A DNA stretch of 64,000 nt from Mercurialis annua (taxonomy: Eukaryota; Streptophyta; Magnoliopsida; Malpighiales; Euphorbiaceae). Shown here piece by piece: positions 1 to 12,100 of this stretch. The notes below the pieces were generated by a model that saw only the letters and a list, made by a program, of their open reading frames with translations, was not told where the DNA came from and did not search any database. The stretch covers positions 10,922,001-10,986,000 of the forward strand of contig NC_065570.1 of assembly GCF_937616625.2 (NCBI RefSeq), written 5' to 3'. The position numbers and the translations under genes are program-made. Position 1 is the stretch's first letter. Every line of letters begins with the position of its first letter.

Positions 1-779
1 TTTAAATGACTTTTTAATTTATATACATTTTTTAATCTCTATAAACTATCTATATTATTTACTTTAAAACAATATATTTCTTAATATCACTTGGAATTAT
101 CCGGATATGTAATTTCATAGATCAAAAACCTAATTTTATGTTTAGTTCATAAATGTTCTGATCAGTTTTTAATTTGAATTTTAAACAAATTGTTTTAAAG
201 TCCTACTTAACGTTATTAAAAAAATCGAACCCTCATTCAACACATTTTTGTTTTTCCATTTCTCATGTTGTCTTGGAAAATACATGAATCGACAAAGAAT
301 CTAATTTTATATTTTTTTTATAACATTCAGTTTCAAACTGAAATAAATCATTCATATTCAAATTGAATAAAATGTTATGTGTATGTTATGTATCGTCCAC
401 ATCAGCAAAAGTAACAGTGAAATAAATTCTTTAAAAGAGGGTCAATTTTTTTTTTAATAATACCAAGTACTATTTTAAAATAAAAAATAAAAATGATCAA
501 AGTATATTTGACCAAAAATAAAATTGCGGTGGGCTAAATTGTTTTTTTATTGAGTCGATAGTATATGAAATTTAAGTATTGTCATCGCCATTTTATTGGT
601 ACATTCTATTTGTTAAAATAATTATTATTTATTTACTAGAATCATTTTTTTGTATCTTTTTTCATAATAAATTGCTAAAAATATCATACTTTTAAGATTA
701 ATTATTGAAGATAGTACAAATAAAATAATCAAATTACAATATACTAAATTTGTGACTTACCGTGAGTAGAGTAAGTTTT
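1..779. other. AT-rich non-coding DNA
   Basis: No open frame, RNA gene or repeat with recognisable ends is visible here. The stretch is rich in A/T homopolymer runs typical of plant intergenic DNA. Confidence 0.6.
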
Positions 780-1482
780 GGGGGCGCTCGTCCAGACACA
801 TGGTTAACCAATGATCTGGTGGATTTTGAAAATAATGGAATTGCCACCTATCTCAGTTAGAAAATACTTTTTTATATCGATTAGACAACCTCACACGCTT
901 TTGAGTGAGTTCATCGTGCATATGATCAAAAGAACGGTTTCATGGACATCACTAAAACTCTTGTACTTGACTTATTGATCATATCGATTTAGAAGATATA
1001 TCCGGAATATCTCATCTCAACATATAAAAAATCCACAAGATAAAGCGCTTGAAAATAAAAAGGTCTAAAAAACTGGAAATAGAAAAACTGGAAAACATGC
1101 ATGACGCTCATGACTCGATCTAGACTAGCATGTGAACAAGTAGAAATGGCTCCTAAACAAGCATCTAATCCTGAGTTTTCTATCATATAACAGACATAGT
1201 TGGATTTAGTTGGATTTTATTCTATTTTTCATGCACAAAACCTAGACTGGATGTATATCTGAGATTGATTTTATGTTTGTCATCTTAAATGCCTATACAA
1301 CCTTTAATTACAGTTTTAGCAGTTCTAAGATTTTTAGGTGATTTGTTAGATTTAAAGCTAATTAATGTGTTTATCTGATTAAACTTGTTAAATGATGGAT
1401 CTGGATATGCTTGAAAAGTGATAAACAATTTAAAAGTACCCATTTGTAGGTGATATATATGCAAGGAAAGAAATATTTTGAA
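780..1482 (-). mobile_element. LTR fragment, Tat/Ogre-like Ty3 family
   Basis: The sequence parallels 27427-28130 over several hundred bases. Both contain a 'gttcgcccagg / gctcgtccaga' start, then '...catggttgac/aacc', 'catggacat..c.aaaac' and 'cttgtacttg.cttat', followed by 'atatctgg/ccgg..atctcatctc'. The right-hand copy abuts a primer binding site, so this copy is inferred to be a piece of the same LTR in the same (minus) orientation. No partner LTR or internal region is attached, so it is a relic. Confidence 0.65.
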
Positions 1483-1682
1483 CCTTGAACTTCTATATAA
1501 ATGGTTATGGAAACTTAGCTTCTCATATCAGAATTCACTTTGGTTCAAAACTGTTTCAATTTGTTATTCCCTACACAATTGGAACTCTTTATTATTTGGA
1601 GACGTCAAACATCTTTCTCATATTTAGAAAGGTATTAGGAAAGCTTTTTGCATTGATAAGGTTGTTTGGGATATTTTTATTG

Positions 1683-2541
1683 CACTACTAGAAAACAGTC
1701 GATTACCGACGGATTTTAGCGACGAATTTTTGTCGCTAAAAATCATCCCGTCAATTTGTTTTCACTTTTAGCGATATATTTAGTAATTCGTTGCTAAAAG
1801 TAGTACATTTACTGACGGATTACAAAATATGTCGCTAAATGCTTATTTTTAGCGACGGATTCCACAATCCGTCGCTAAATAATTTTTAATTAAAACAATA
1901 ATTTATTAAAAAAATAATTATTTATTACAAAATAATTATTTATTACAAAATAATTATTTATTACAAAATAATTATTTATTACAAAATTATTATTTATTAA
2001 AAAATTATTATTTATTAAAAAATTATTATTTATTAAAAAAATTATTATATTAGAATACCGGTGTAAAAGTAGTAATTTTTTGTTTTTATTTAGAAGAATT
2101 ATTAAAAAATAATTTATTAATTATTTTATAATACGGGAGTAAATTGCAGGAGTCACTTTTTGTTACTTTTAGTTATATTTAAATATAATATACATAGATA
2201 TATAACAAGAAACTGAGTTGGTTAAAATAGACTTACGCGCGGAGGAACTACAGCATTAAAGAGAATTGGGTGGGGGCGATGTGAAGGATGAGTGACCTAC
2301 TGAGAAGTAGGGAAGTTAAGAAATTTGCAAAAATTGCGGGTGGGTGATAGTGTGTGGTTTATAGCGGTGGGTAAAATTAGTGACAGATTTAAATCCGTCG
2401 CTAATTTTTTTTAAATCCGTTGCAAATTTTTTTATTCTGTCGCTGAAAAGTTTTGCGACCAGAAATTTAGCGATGGACGTTTTCCGTCGCTACATTTAGC
2501 GACGTTAAAATCTGTCGCTAAATGGCTGTTTTCTAGTAGTG
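1683..2541. mobile_element. Non-autonomous CACTA (En/Spm) element
   Basis: The 859-bp element begins CACTACTAGAAAACAG and ends with the exact reverse complement. Sub-terminal DNA at both ends carries many copies of TTAGCGACGGATT in both orientations, the motif class that CACTA transposases bind. The same sub-terminal motif fills the ends of the large CACTA element at 52384-60588, so that family could have mobilised this one. Flanking triplets are TTG and TGG, so the expected 3-bp target duplication is imperfect. There is no coding capacity, and the middle is an AT-rich tandem repeat. Confidence 0.88.
1911..2047. repeat. AT-rich tandem repeat inside the CACTA MITE
   Basis: About seven head-to-tail copies of an 18-19 bp unit of the type AATAATTATTTATTACAA, becoming AAATTATTATTTATTAA in the later copies. 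It forms the core of the small CACTA element. Confidence 0.85.
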
Positions 2542-2554
2542 TGGGTTAATTACA

Positions 2555-2836
2555 TATAAAATCACGTCCTTTACAATGATGCATGAAAAAACATGACTTT
2601 TAAAATGTGGCAATCGCAGGCACAACCTTTCGTTTCTTTTTAAATTCAATGTTGACACATTTTTTAGTGAAATTTTGCTGACTTGGACACCTGATGGGTT
2701 TGCCGCATGTCCTGTCACGTCAGCGAAAACGCCCCTAATGTTGAACTTGAAAATAAACGAAAGCTTGTGCCTTCTATTGCCACGTTTGAAAAGTCATGTT
2801 TTTTTCGTGAATCAGTGTAAAGGTCGTGAATTTATA
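2555..2836. mobile_element. Foldback MITE abutting the CACTA MITE
   Basis: The two halves are inverted copies about 110 bp long. The left arm begins TATAAAATCACGTCCTTTAC; the reverse complement of the right end begins TATAAATTCACGACCTTTAC. The arms also share GACTTTTAAAATGTGGCAAT / GACTTTTCAAACGTGGCAAT. Flanking bases (GTTAATTAC / TTTAACTAA) are at best a degraded target duplication, so the superfamily is not decided. Confidence 0.7.
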
Positions 2837-3247
2837 TTTAACTAACTATATTTTTATTGTGAATATTGGTTTCCATATTGGATGCGGGGACTCTTTTTTT
2901 TGGCATGATAATTGGTCGTGAGTGGGTAAGGCCGCACTTTATCCGCGCTTATTTAAGCTCTTAAACGTCAAACAAGCTAATGTTCAATATATTTTGTGAG
3001 CTAGTTGGAGATGGAGATGGAGGCTTCGTGGTTCAGAAGCAATAGATTTTTTATATCTGCAGAATTTGCTTCAGATCTGGTTCTACAATAGCTGCTGCCG
3101 ACAGATCTGGTTCTACAATTGACCCGATCTCTCCAAGTACAGCGAGTTTGGCTTCCTAAGTGCAATCAGGTACGGATTCTTCTGATTTGGTAGCTGCAAA
3201 TAGCATTTTTTAAGAGAGGGAGCAGCTCAGGTTTTTCAGCAGCTAAA
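2837..3247. other. Intergenic, nothing recognised
   Basis: Contains a short local duplication of 'cagatctggttctacaat' (around 3073 and 3102) but no frame, RNA gene or transposon end that I can support. Confidence 0.5.
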
Positions 3248-3837
3248 TGTAATATCCCAAAATATTTAAATTGTCTTACTGAACCACGTGTCCAGTGTTG
3301 AGTCGCCGGAGTGGCGATATCGGAAGGATTTCCGAGAAATTAAGATAAATATAAAATTTTAGCAGGACGGTTTCGAAAAAGATTATTGCGAGAGATTTAA
3401 TATTATATTTCAGTTCTAAAGTTGGAATTAGAATTAGAAAGGAAAAATGTCAAGAAAAGTCCCAAACTAAAGTTCAGGGACTAAAGTGGTAATTTAGCCA
3501 TATAAATCCCGAAGTGAAAATTATTTTGCCAAGCTCCGCGAAATGTTTTATAGTATTTGTGATAAAAGTTTCGGGTCAATCGGAGAACTTTTAAAATTTG
3601 GACGCAGATGCGTTTTGGGCTAAAGTGCAATTTTTGAAAAGTTTAAGGACTAAAGTGCAAATTAGCCAATTAAACCTCGAGAATAACAATCGGAAGATTA
3701 TTTACGGGAAATAATAATTTTGGAATCGTATTATTTATTTGGATATAAATAAGACGTAAGTAATTGAGTTAAAGTGAATAATTAACCATTTGGTTAAAAT
3801 AAAAAATTTAAAATAGAAATGGTTTAAGTTAAAGAAA

Positions 3838-5066
3838 GATAAAAGGTCACTTTAACCCCTGAGGTCGGATCAAAAGAATAAATAAGCCTCTAAAGTCGAG
3901 GTTGGCTCACTTCACACCCCGTAGTTCATCAAAACGGCTCACATTACAACGGACGCTAACTCTGTTAGTTTTTTCTGTTTAGACCCTTAGAAAAAAAAGT
4001 TCAAAAGCATCCTTAATGTATAAAATACTTACCAATTTTATATTTATAAATTTATTTAACCATTTTCACCCTCCTCTTCATTAAATATATATAATTAAAT
4101 AATATTTAAAATTAAAATATTTATTAAAAAAGTGAAACTCAATTAAATATTTTAAAAACTAATTAAACACTTTGCAACCCAACTAAACAAATCGAATCCA
4201 ATTAAACCAATCGATTGAATGTAAAACTAATTAAATCAACTAAAACAATTACAATTAAAATATTTCTAATCACCGTCGATTTTTTTCCCGTTATTCCGAA
4301 ACATTGGCCACTTATTTTTATAGACCGCCGGAATTTCTGGTGGTTATGTCCGGCCCGAGCTGTTCTTCCCACTTGGAAAGAACAGCTCGGGCAGCTGTTC
4401 TTCCCAGAAATGGGAAGAACGGTCTGTTCTTCCCACTTCTGGGAAGATCAGACTCTTCCCACTTTGGGAAGAACATGATTTGTTCTTCCCACTTTGGGAA
4501 GAACATTCTTCCCAATGGGGAAGAACAAATCGTGTTCTTCCCCCTTTGGGAAGAATAGATCTAAAGTAGGAAAAATAAATTTTTTCTTTCTAAAGGGGGA
4601 AGAACAAATCTGGAGAAGACCGCCGTAAATATCGGTAAAATTTATTGACAAAAAAATATAGGATCGTTTTGGAATAAATTCGGAGAAAAAATTGTTCCGT
4701 TCGTTTTTTCTGATTATTTTTTTATTTAATTATTTATTTAATTAAATTTTAAAGTGTTAAAATAAGTTTTGATTGTTTTAATAAATATTTTAATTTTAAA
4801 TATTTTAATTATTAATATATAAATGAAGAAGAGGCTGAAAATGGTTAAAATAATTATAAATATGAGATTGGTAAGTATTTTAAACATTAAGGATGTTATT
4901 GATATTTTTTCTTACCTGCCACATCATCATTTAACAGGAAGAAACTAACGGCGGTGTAATGTGAGCCGTTTTGGACAATTATAGAGTGTGAAGTGAGCCA
5001 ACCTCGATTTTAGGAGCTTATTTATTCTTTTGGTCTGACCTCAGGGGCCAAAGTGAGCCTTTTGCC
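3838..5066. mobile_element. Palindromic Mutator-like element, 9-bp TSD
   Basis: The 1229-bp element is flanked by perfect 9-bp direct repeats TTAAAGAAA (3829-3837 and 5067-5075). The left end GATAAAAGGTCACTTTAACC matches the inverted right end GGCAAAAGGCTCACTTTGGC, and the match continues for more than 300 bp on each side. Nearly the whole element is one large inverted repeat whose tip is the hairpin array at 4362-4611. Long inverted repeats plus a 9-bp duplication are the hallmark of Mutator-like elements. No transposase is present. It sits inside the truncated LTR and is younger than it. Confidence 0.88.
4362..4611. repeat. Array of GTTCTTCCC...GGGAAGAAC hairpins
   Basis: Seven short palindromes lie in about 195 bp, each made of (G)TTCTTCCC, a 4-8 base spacer such as ACTTT, and GGGAAGAA(C). 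They start near 4362, 4397, 4426, 4452, 4482, 4505 and 4534; a degenerate eighth lies near 4590-4606. Overlapping small open frames here are a by-product of the repeat and are not annotated. Confidence 0.92.
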
Positions 5067-5104
5067 TTAAAGAAATAAAGGATTAAAGATGTACATTTGC
5101 CATG

Positions 5105-5106
<2 letters not shown>

Positions 5107-5194
<88 letters not shown>

Positions 5195-5316
5195 GTGTAT
5201 ATATATGTGTATATATATGTGTGTGTATATATATATGTGTGTATATATATATGTGTGTGTATATATATATATACACACATATATATATATATATACACAC
5301 ATATATATATATATAT

Positions 5317-5365
<49 letters not shown>

Positions 5366-5428
5366 TATATATATACACACATATATATATATATACACAC
5401 ACATATATATATATATACACAAATATAT
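5107..5428. repeat. Compound (AC)n-(AT)n microsatellite
   Basis: About 36 AC dinucleotides (5107-5179) run into 250 bp of alternating TA interspersed with GTGT and ACAC blocks. The open frames of up to 172 codons across it encode only alternating two-residue runs and are not genes. Confidence 0.97.
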
Positions 5429-6163
5429 AAAGAAGAAGTGTCCAGAAGAAGGGACATGAAGCAGAGAAGAGAGAAATGGCGAACGATCCCGCTTCGCCGC
5501 CGTTTCGCCGTTTCTCATCCGTTTCTGACGTTCCATAGCTCGAATCGGACGTATTTTAGTGGCGAATCACGGTAAGCTTGTCGTTTTACCGTTTGAATGG
5601 ATATATTTGGAGTTATATTGAGTTAAAGTTTTAGACCACGAAACGATTTTATCGTTTTAATGGTTTTAGAATCGTATTTGGATGTTTTGAGTTTAAATTT
5701 AGTGTTTTTGAAGTGTTGGGAGCATTTCTATATCGATAGCACGTCGGAAACCCGGAAAATGGATTCCGGAGATCGTGCACACGAGGTGCACGAACGTGCA
5801 CCAGCAGGACGTGCACGATCGTGCACCCCAAGGCACGAACGTACACCTGGATTCTTTTGCCCTATCGTTTTTATTTGAGACCCCGTTTCGTATTCGCGTA
5901 TTGAGATTAAAATCGATTGATTATCGAATGATTAAATCGTTAACCTAATGAGGTTAAACGTGAATTGAGTTAGGAATGAGATACGATCCGTAAACGAGTT
6001 TAGAGTCAATCCTAGAATAGGATTCTGACGTGAGTCAATTATTTTGAAATAGTTTTAAATCCGGCGAGGCAAGGAACCGCTGGACCAGGAGCTCGGGAAG
6101 CTAGACGTTTCTGAGCACCAGAGTATTTTTGGATAAGCGGTTACTGTGAGTTTATATAATTTA

Positions 6164-6760
6164 CTTTGAGGGCCCAATGTCATTATCTATCACTTTTTTA
6201 CATGACATTTATTGATTTTTTAAGTTTTGCCATCTAGGATGCCAATTTAGACATATTGATAGTTTTTGCCATGTAACTCTGTATTACCATGATTGCCATA
6301 ATTTTGATCCTTGAAACATGTTTTAGGATTGTTTTTACTATTTTTATCAACATATTTTGATGATATGTTTTTTAGACAGCTTCTTATGTGATTTTACTGT
6401 TTTCGCATGTTTTTTGGACTGTTCTCGAACCAACAAAAAACTGCCCTGGACCAGGATTTAGTGGTGCCATCGCCACATTAATATGCTGGCACCGCCAGTC
6501 CTTCTGGCACCGACACTAGATCATCTGATGCTGACGTTCTTTATCTCCACACTCTCCAGATCTTCGTTTTTAGTTTCCAGATTATTTTCGTGTTTTTAGG
6601 CTCGTTTGAGCTCAAATTGGGCCCCGTTTGAGCCCATAAACTTGTAATAGTTGTGGGATTTTATTTTTATAATTTATCAGACCCGTCCAAGTCAGCATCA
6701 TCCTTCTATTTCAGATCCAATGGACTGCCAAATCACTATGGGCTTCAAAGCCTAAGCCCG
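6164..6760 (+). mobile_element. Older LTR fragment, left part (host of the 9.2-kb element)
   Basis: It contains 'ggccccgtttgagccca' and 'tcgtgtttttaggctcg', the inverted counterparts of 28435-28490, so it appears to be the same Tat/Ogre-like LTR family in the opposite orientation. It is cut at 6760 by the complete LTR retrotransposon and appears to resume at 15995. Confidence 0.55.
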
Positions 6761-9109
6761 TGTCACGACCCAAAACTATTGAGCCGCAACCGGCGCTAGG
6801 GAACGGGAGTGGTAGCTCCGGAACCCGTAGCAAGCCTAAAATCACAATTAATTTTTCGCAAATAATAAACAAATAACATAAAGCAACAGAAGCAAGTATA
6901 CATAACATGTATACACAAACATTTACACTAACTGTTCTGTTATCCTCGCGGGCTCTAGTTACCGTACCTCGTACGAACTGGCCTCGCGGTACTATATATA
7001 TCAGCTAGTGTATCCAACATATCACTGGCACCTAGTGCCGTGCACAACATATAAAACACGTAGCCTACAAAAACATATAAACAGGACAGCAAGTAATATA
7101 TACACTCAAAATGTACTGCTGTCTAGGCTACGACTCTGTCAACACGGGACCACTACTGCAGCATTTACAGAAGTCAGAAACTAAACCTACACAGCTGACT
7201 TCTGGCCTTCAAAATTGGCCTCTAGCTAGGTCCACATACTAAGCACCTGAAAACATCAAAGGTGAGGGGTCAGTATTTGGGAAAATACTGAGTGAGTTCG
7301 CAGTTTACTAACGGTATTATTATAAAAACATAGCATCGCATTTCAATAAAACAATAATATAAAACATATAAACATGTACTTGATCCGTGAGAAACTAATA
7401 TCCTAGCATGCGACACATCTCTCGAATAATCATATATCATTCAATCCAATCGTAAATATCAATTGCGAGTCCAACTCGCTGGTGGCCCAGCCACTCGATA
7501 CGGGGACTTCCAGGCTACACCGTAGCCGAGTTCACTCTGCGTATCGAAATCATAACCCAATCGTAAATATCATATTCATCAACAGCTCCCAGCTGTGTCA
7601 AGTCATTTCTCAATGCAAACATACTAGACTGACTCGATACTGGTGATCACACAGCCTATTGACACCCAATAGGTAGCTAGTTTCTTCGGATCGCATACTA
7701 GTTCTCGTATATACATTTGATAGAAACATATAATATTTAATCAAATCATCTAACATGCGATGCGTAAAAACAGTATACATATCAATATAAAATAACTTTA
7801 TATGTATAATACACGAAAGTAAAGAGCAACTCACAGTGACCGCAATCCAATCACAAATATGGTCGATGCAATGATATGCCCTTGCTATCCCACGTCTACT
7901 GACCTCTCTGCTCTGACACGTCTGATAAATAGTTAACGTTTAATGATTAGACGTTAATCTCGTATTCCTATACGTATAATACTTTTAAGTTTTAGGGTTT
8001 AGTTTCATTTCGATGAAGTTTTAAGGAGTTTTCAAAGCAATGTGCAGGTGCTGCCTGCACACTGACACTGTTTAGTAAAACGACGATCTCTCCCAATTGA
8101 ACCGTCGGATCGAGCTGAAATTTGACAGACGCGTTCCTAAGAGGCAAATCTATAAACGGACCGTTGGGATTTTGAATCTGCCAAATTTAGGGTAGTGTGC
8201 GAACGCACACAGTGAGTGTGCGAACGCACACCCTAAAACTTAGGGAGTGTGCGAACGCACACTCAATGTGTGCGAACGCACACTCATGACAGCCCCCCGG
8301 AAAGTCGTTTTCCGGGGCTTTTCAGCTATCCCGACGTGCTATACATCCAACTATACAAAACCCGCATCTCGGTTTTCATTAAAACGCTATAATAACTTCA
8401 AAAACGTCAAATTCAATCCAAACAAAATCCTAACTCAAAACAGCCCTATATATTCGAATTTATCACCAATTTTCGAAATCTTTACCTTGATTTGATGCTC
8501 GGGATTGATAGAGGATTCGATTCTGAAGAAATCGCCGCGAAAATCACTCGAATCGGACGTCGAACGGCGAAACGGCGGCGAAACGATCGTATTCGGCGAT
8601 GGTTTCCACATTTCTCTCGAACTCTCTTTTCCTTCTTCTGTTTCATATTTTCTTTCTTGTATATTTTGGTTAAAGGTTCACTTTGGTCCTTGTTCTTTTT
8701 GTTTGTTATCATTTATCTTTTAAACTTTTCTTTCATACGATTTAGTCCATAACTAAATCGATAAATCCTTTTATTATAACTTATACGTATTATTTATATC
8801 CAGTAAATAATACGAAACCCGATATTAATACTTTCCCGTCAAAATCCAAAAGTTCTACTTTCGACACAAAGTGGCTAAATTACCACTTTGGTCCCTGCAC
8901 TTTATTTTGGGCTTTTCTTGACATTTTTCTTTTCAACTCCAATTCTGTCTTTAGAATTGAAATATATTATTAAATTCCTCGCATATAATCCTTTCCAAAA
9001 CCGACCTACTAAAACTTATTTATCGGAAAACTTTCCGATTTTGCCACTCTGGCAAATCCAAACTGGACACGTGGTCCAATTAGATAATTAAATATTTTGG
9101 GGTATTACA
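6761..9109 (-). repeat. 3' LTR of the 9.2-kb retrotransposon
   Basis: Runs from TGTCACGACCC to GGGGTATTACA on the plus strand; read on the minus strand it is TGTAATACCCC...GGGTCGTGACA, with the canonical TG...CA ends. A constant offset of 6885 bases aligns it to the other LTR with no indel noticed. Short open frames that occur identically in both LTRs (for example 8492-8752) are not genes. Confidence 0.96.
8195..8283. repeat. Four palindromic 16-mers GTGTGCGAACGCACAC in the LTR
   Basis: Perfect inverted-repeat 16-mers lie at 8195-8210, 8216-8231, 8247-8262 and 8268-8283, and again at +6885 in the other LTR (15080-15168). A related LTR has GTGCACGAACGTGCAC or GTGCACGATCGTGCAC in the equivalent place (5786-5826). 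The function is unknown; stem-loops in the transcript or protein-binding sites are both possible. Confidence 0.95.
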
Positions 9110-9122
9110 TTCTTCCCCCCTT
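9110..9122 (-). other. Polypurine tract
   Basis: On the minus strand AAGGGGGGAAGAA directly precedes the TGTAATACCCC of the 3' LTR. This is the normal place and composition of the plus-strand primer and confirms the element's orientation. Confidence 0.9.
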
Positions 9123-12100
9123 ATAAAAATTCGTCCTCGAATTTTCATAAAATTTGTTGGGACTTTAAATTATTCTTATATCTTCCTTGACGTCCATTAC
9201 TATGTGTCAATCATAGCTTTTTCTTTTACTTTAACTCTTAGCTTTCCGCCTAAAGTTGTGACCTTACACTTATCACTAATCGATTATCTATCTTGCTCAT
9301 AGTAGTCTCTTATCATAGCATAGCTGAGAATCTTCTTATTGTTACTCTCGTCTCGTCTCTTTTCGTCATCTACAACTAGTCGTGATCTTCCTGGTCATCA
9401 TTAGCGTCGACTAATCCTCACTTGATACTTTCCAACTTTATTGTCTCATTCTTAATCGTCATCGGGTCGCTACTTGTCTCTTTTATACGTGAATAGTCAC
9501 GTCGTATTGATTACACCTTTAATGACGTACTTACTTCATTCGTACTTCTATGAGTATTTACTTTTATAAGCACAATCTACGACTTTTAATCTTTGCTATC
9601 ATCTGACGATATCACTTTTCTTCCTTAATTGGTTCTTGTCATTTTCCACTCCTTGCTGTCATTCTCTGATACTTTATTCTTCATTAACCAATCTTTCTCA
9701 ACTTGCACTATGTTTAATACTTTCACCTTCTCTTAACGTAGCTAAACTTGATACTCTTTTCACTATCTTCCATTTCTCTTTCCTTTGCTCCTTTAATCTA
9801 TCGTGAACTTCACGTCATTCTGTTGGTCGTGATCCTTCGTCCTTTACCATTGTCTTAAACGTTTCCTTTCACATTACTTTCGGTTATATAGCTTATACAG
9901 TTGTCCTTGTTTACTAGTACTACTCGTATTCTTATCCTCTTCACTTCCCTCTAGTTGCTTCTTTGAGGTTCGCCTCGAATCTCTTATTGACTTTTCCGCT
10001 TACGATGTTCTTCCTTTAAATCACCTTAATCTCTGACTGATTCAACAGACCTTTAATATTTTATATACTTTTGTACTCAAATTTCTTATTGACTTATCAG
10101 TCAAAGCTGTTTTTCCTTTACGTCACAATTCCTTATCCATGATGACCTCATAATAATCTCACACGTTTCTTTAATATTTAAATTTCTTAAGAATCCTTCT
10201 TACTGTATAATCAATTTCCTCTTTTATCTTACACTTCAGTTTCTTACTTTCAATTAACTCTATGACTTTACTTTTGCTCGTTAAGATTCTATCTTAATAT
10301 TGATTATAACCGTTCCTCAGCTTATCTTATTTTGTCCTTCATCTCCTTCTTGAAGTGTTTTCCGACTATTCTTAACATTTTAGATTGCACTTGACTTTGT
10401 AACTCCCAAAATTAGGGAATAGTTTCAGTTTTGTTGTCCTATATACCTTATGCTTCTTTAGCACTTATATCATGGTTCTAATTGTCTTAAATACCTTGAT
10501 CTCTCTATACTAATACCACTTCTTGTTCTAATGGCATTGTGGCTCCTTTAGATACAGTTCACTCCTTTCTGTCCAATAGCAATGAAGTATCATCTTATCC
10601 TTTACTTACTGTATCCGCTACGTCTTTCCTTCGTTTATAATAGCTCCATTATTGTTGTTCTATTCTGATAATCCTTCTAACGTATCTCTAAAAATTTCCA
10701 CTTCTCTAGTCATCTTACTAAATCTTAAGGGTATGTGAGTTTCCTCATTATACTTTCTTTCATATTATCCACAATTCTTACATTTACTGACACGTATGCC
10801 TATACGTGTGCCTTTCTCCTTATACTAGAATTTTACAACTTAACTTTTCTCCTTTCAGTTAACGCAATCTATAGCTCTTAATGTTGATATTAGTGACTTC
10901 ACTTAATATCAGTCATATAGCATCATTATCTCTCTTGATCTATCAAATTTCTAACTTTCATATCTTGCAAAATCACCTTCACATTTTGCAAAATCGTCTG
11001 TTTCATCATTTCGTATCCTTTCTCTTTCTACTTCTGTATCTTCGAACATTGATATTGATAAAGTTATATATCCTTAAAATATCACTTGATGTTCATCATT
11101 CATATTATCGTCTTTTATACTTTTAATTTCTCTCCTCCGATATGACTCACGATCGCAGTATTATTTATCTCAACATAATGATATTCATTATATTCTTCAT
11201 TCTTGCATTTTCGTTGTATTTCTTTCGTTTAATATGACTCTCTGTCATTTCATCCTTTACTTTATCATAAGGATAATTACTATATCCTTAAATATTGCCA
11301 GCGCATTGCATCTTGACTGCGTTCGCTCTCCGGCAATAACTCCTCGTTCACATTTCACTGTAGCTCCCTTAACATTATTGCAATTATCATTAACAGGGCT
11401 TTATTCTGTTATTGGGATTTGCTTTTAAATTTTATTCTTATTTACTAAGAACATTTTATTGTCTGTCGCAGAGTTTCACATCTGAGTTCACTTACTAATA
11501 AAAGATTTCAAAACATCTTTTGGCTGGCCAGCTCTTTTAAATCACTTTTCATGAATCGTTTGGAATCATTAGTACAATTGTAGCTCAGAGTGATGACACC
11601 TCTCATCACCAAAGAGTTGCTCAAAATCGCATTTTTCTTTATCATTGTAAAGATATGATGCATGATCTACATTTCGAAAATCATTTTCTTATGTATTCCT
11701 ATCGTGATTATGCAATGTCATATGCGATGTCTGAGCACAATCGTACTTTGAAAAATCTTAAGAATTCTTCATACTTTTCATAAAACATAAGTTTACTCCA
11801 GGTTGTACACTCTGCGACTATTAACGGCTTTCTTTATTATTATTGGGTACATTTCAAATTTTTGTATTGCTGTCACCTTCTGTCATTTTCCTGACTATTC
11901 TCCTATCACATCAATTCTTTCTCCATATCTCCGATAACTTAATTTAATTCAACATTTTCTACTGCTGTAATTACCACAACCACTTCTTTAACACTCTGTA
12001 CCATGTCATGTCCTGTACAAACGCAGGTACCGATGTTTCATATCGATTCCCTGTTGGTAACCCATCTCTTTCTTCACAACTTCTAGAACGTAATACAGGA

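Larger units (their letters stand above)
3248..6163 (+). mobile_element. Truncated LTR, plus orientation, with nested insertions
   Basis: It begins TGTAATATCCCAAAATATTT, nearly the same as the start of the complete element's LTR read on the minus strand (TGTAATACCCCAAAATATTT). Later it shows the same ordered landmarks: the phrase 'aaagtgcaaattagcca', a GC-rich 'cttcgccgccgtttcgccg' block near 5490-5510, and palindromic 16-mers near 5786-5847. The expected end (GGTCGTGACA) is absent and the sequence changes character near 6163. It is therefore a truncated LTR of a related family, interrupted by the palindromic element at 3838-5066 and the adjacent microsatellite. Confidence 0.75.

Noticed and set aside
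4215..4651. Four overlapping small frames on both strands
   Set aside because: All arise from the GGGAAGAAC hairpin array; no conserved protein, start context or codon pattern.
5018..5575. Several overlapping open frames of 88-172 codons
   Set aside because: They are translations of the dinucleotide repeat and encode only alternating His/Thr, Val/Cys or Tyr/Ile.
8195..8283. Short regular palindromic repeats that look CRISPR-like
   Set aside because: Only four units, spacers are 4-16 bases, they lie in an LTR of a plant retrotransposon and there are no cas genes.
8482..8752. Overlapping frames of 72-86 codons, present identically in both LTRs
   Set aside because: They lie wholly in the LTR, overlap one another on both strands and have no domain.
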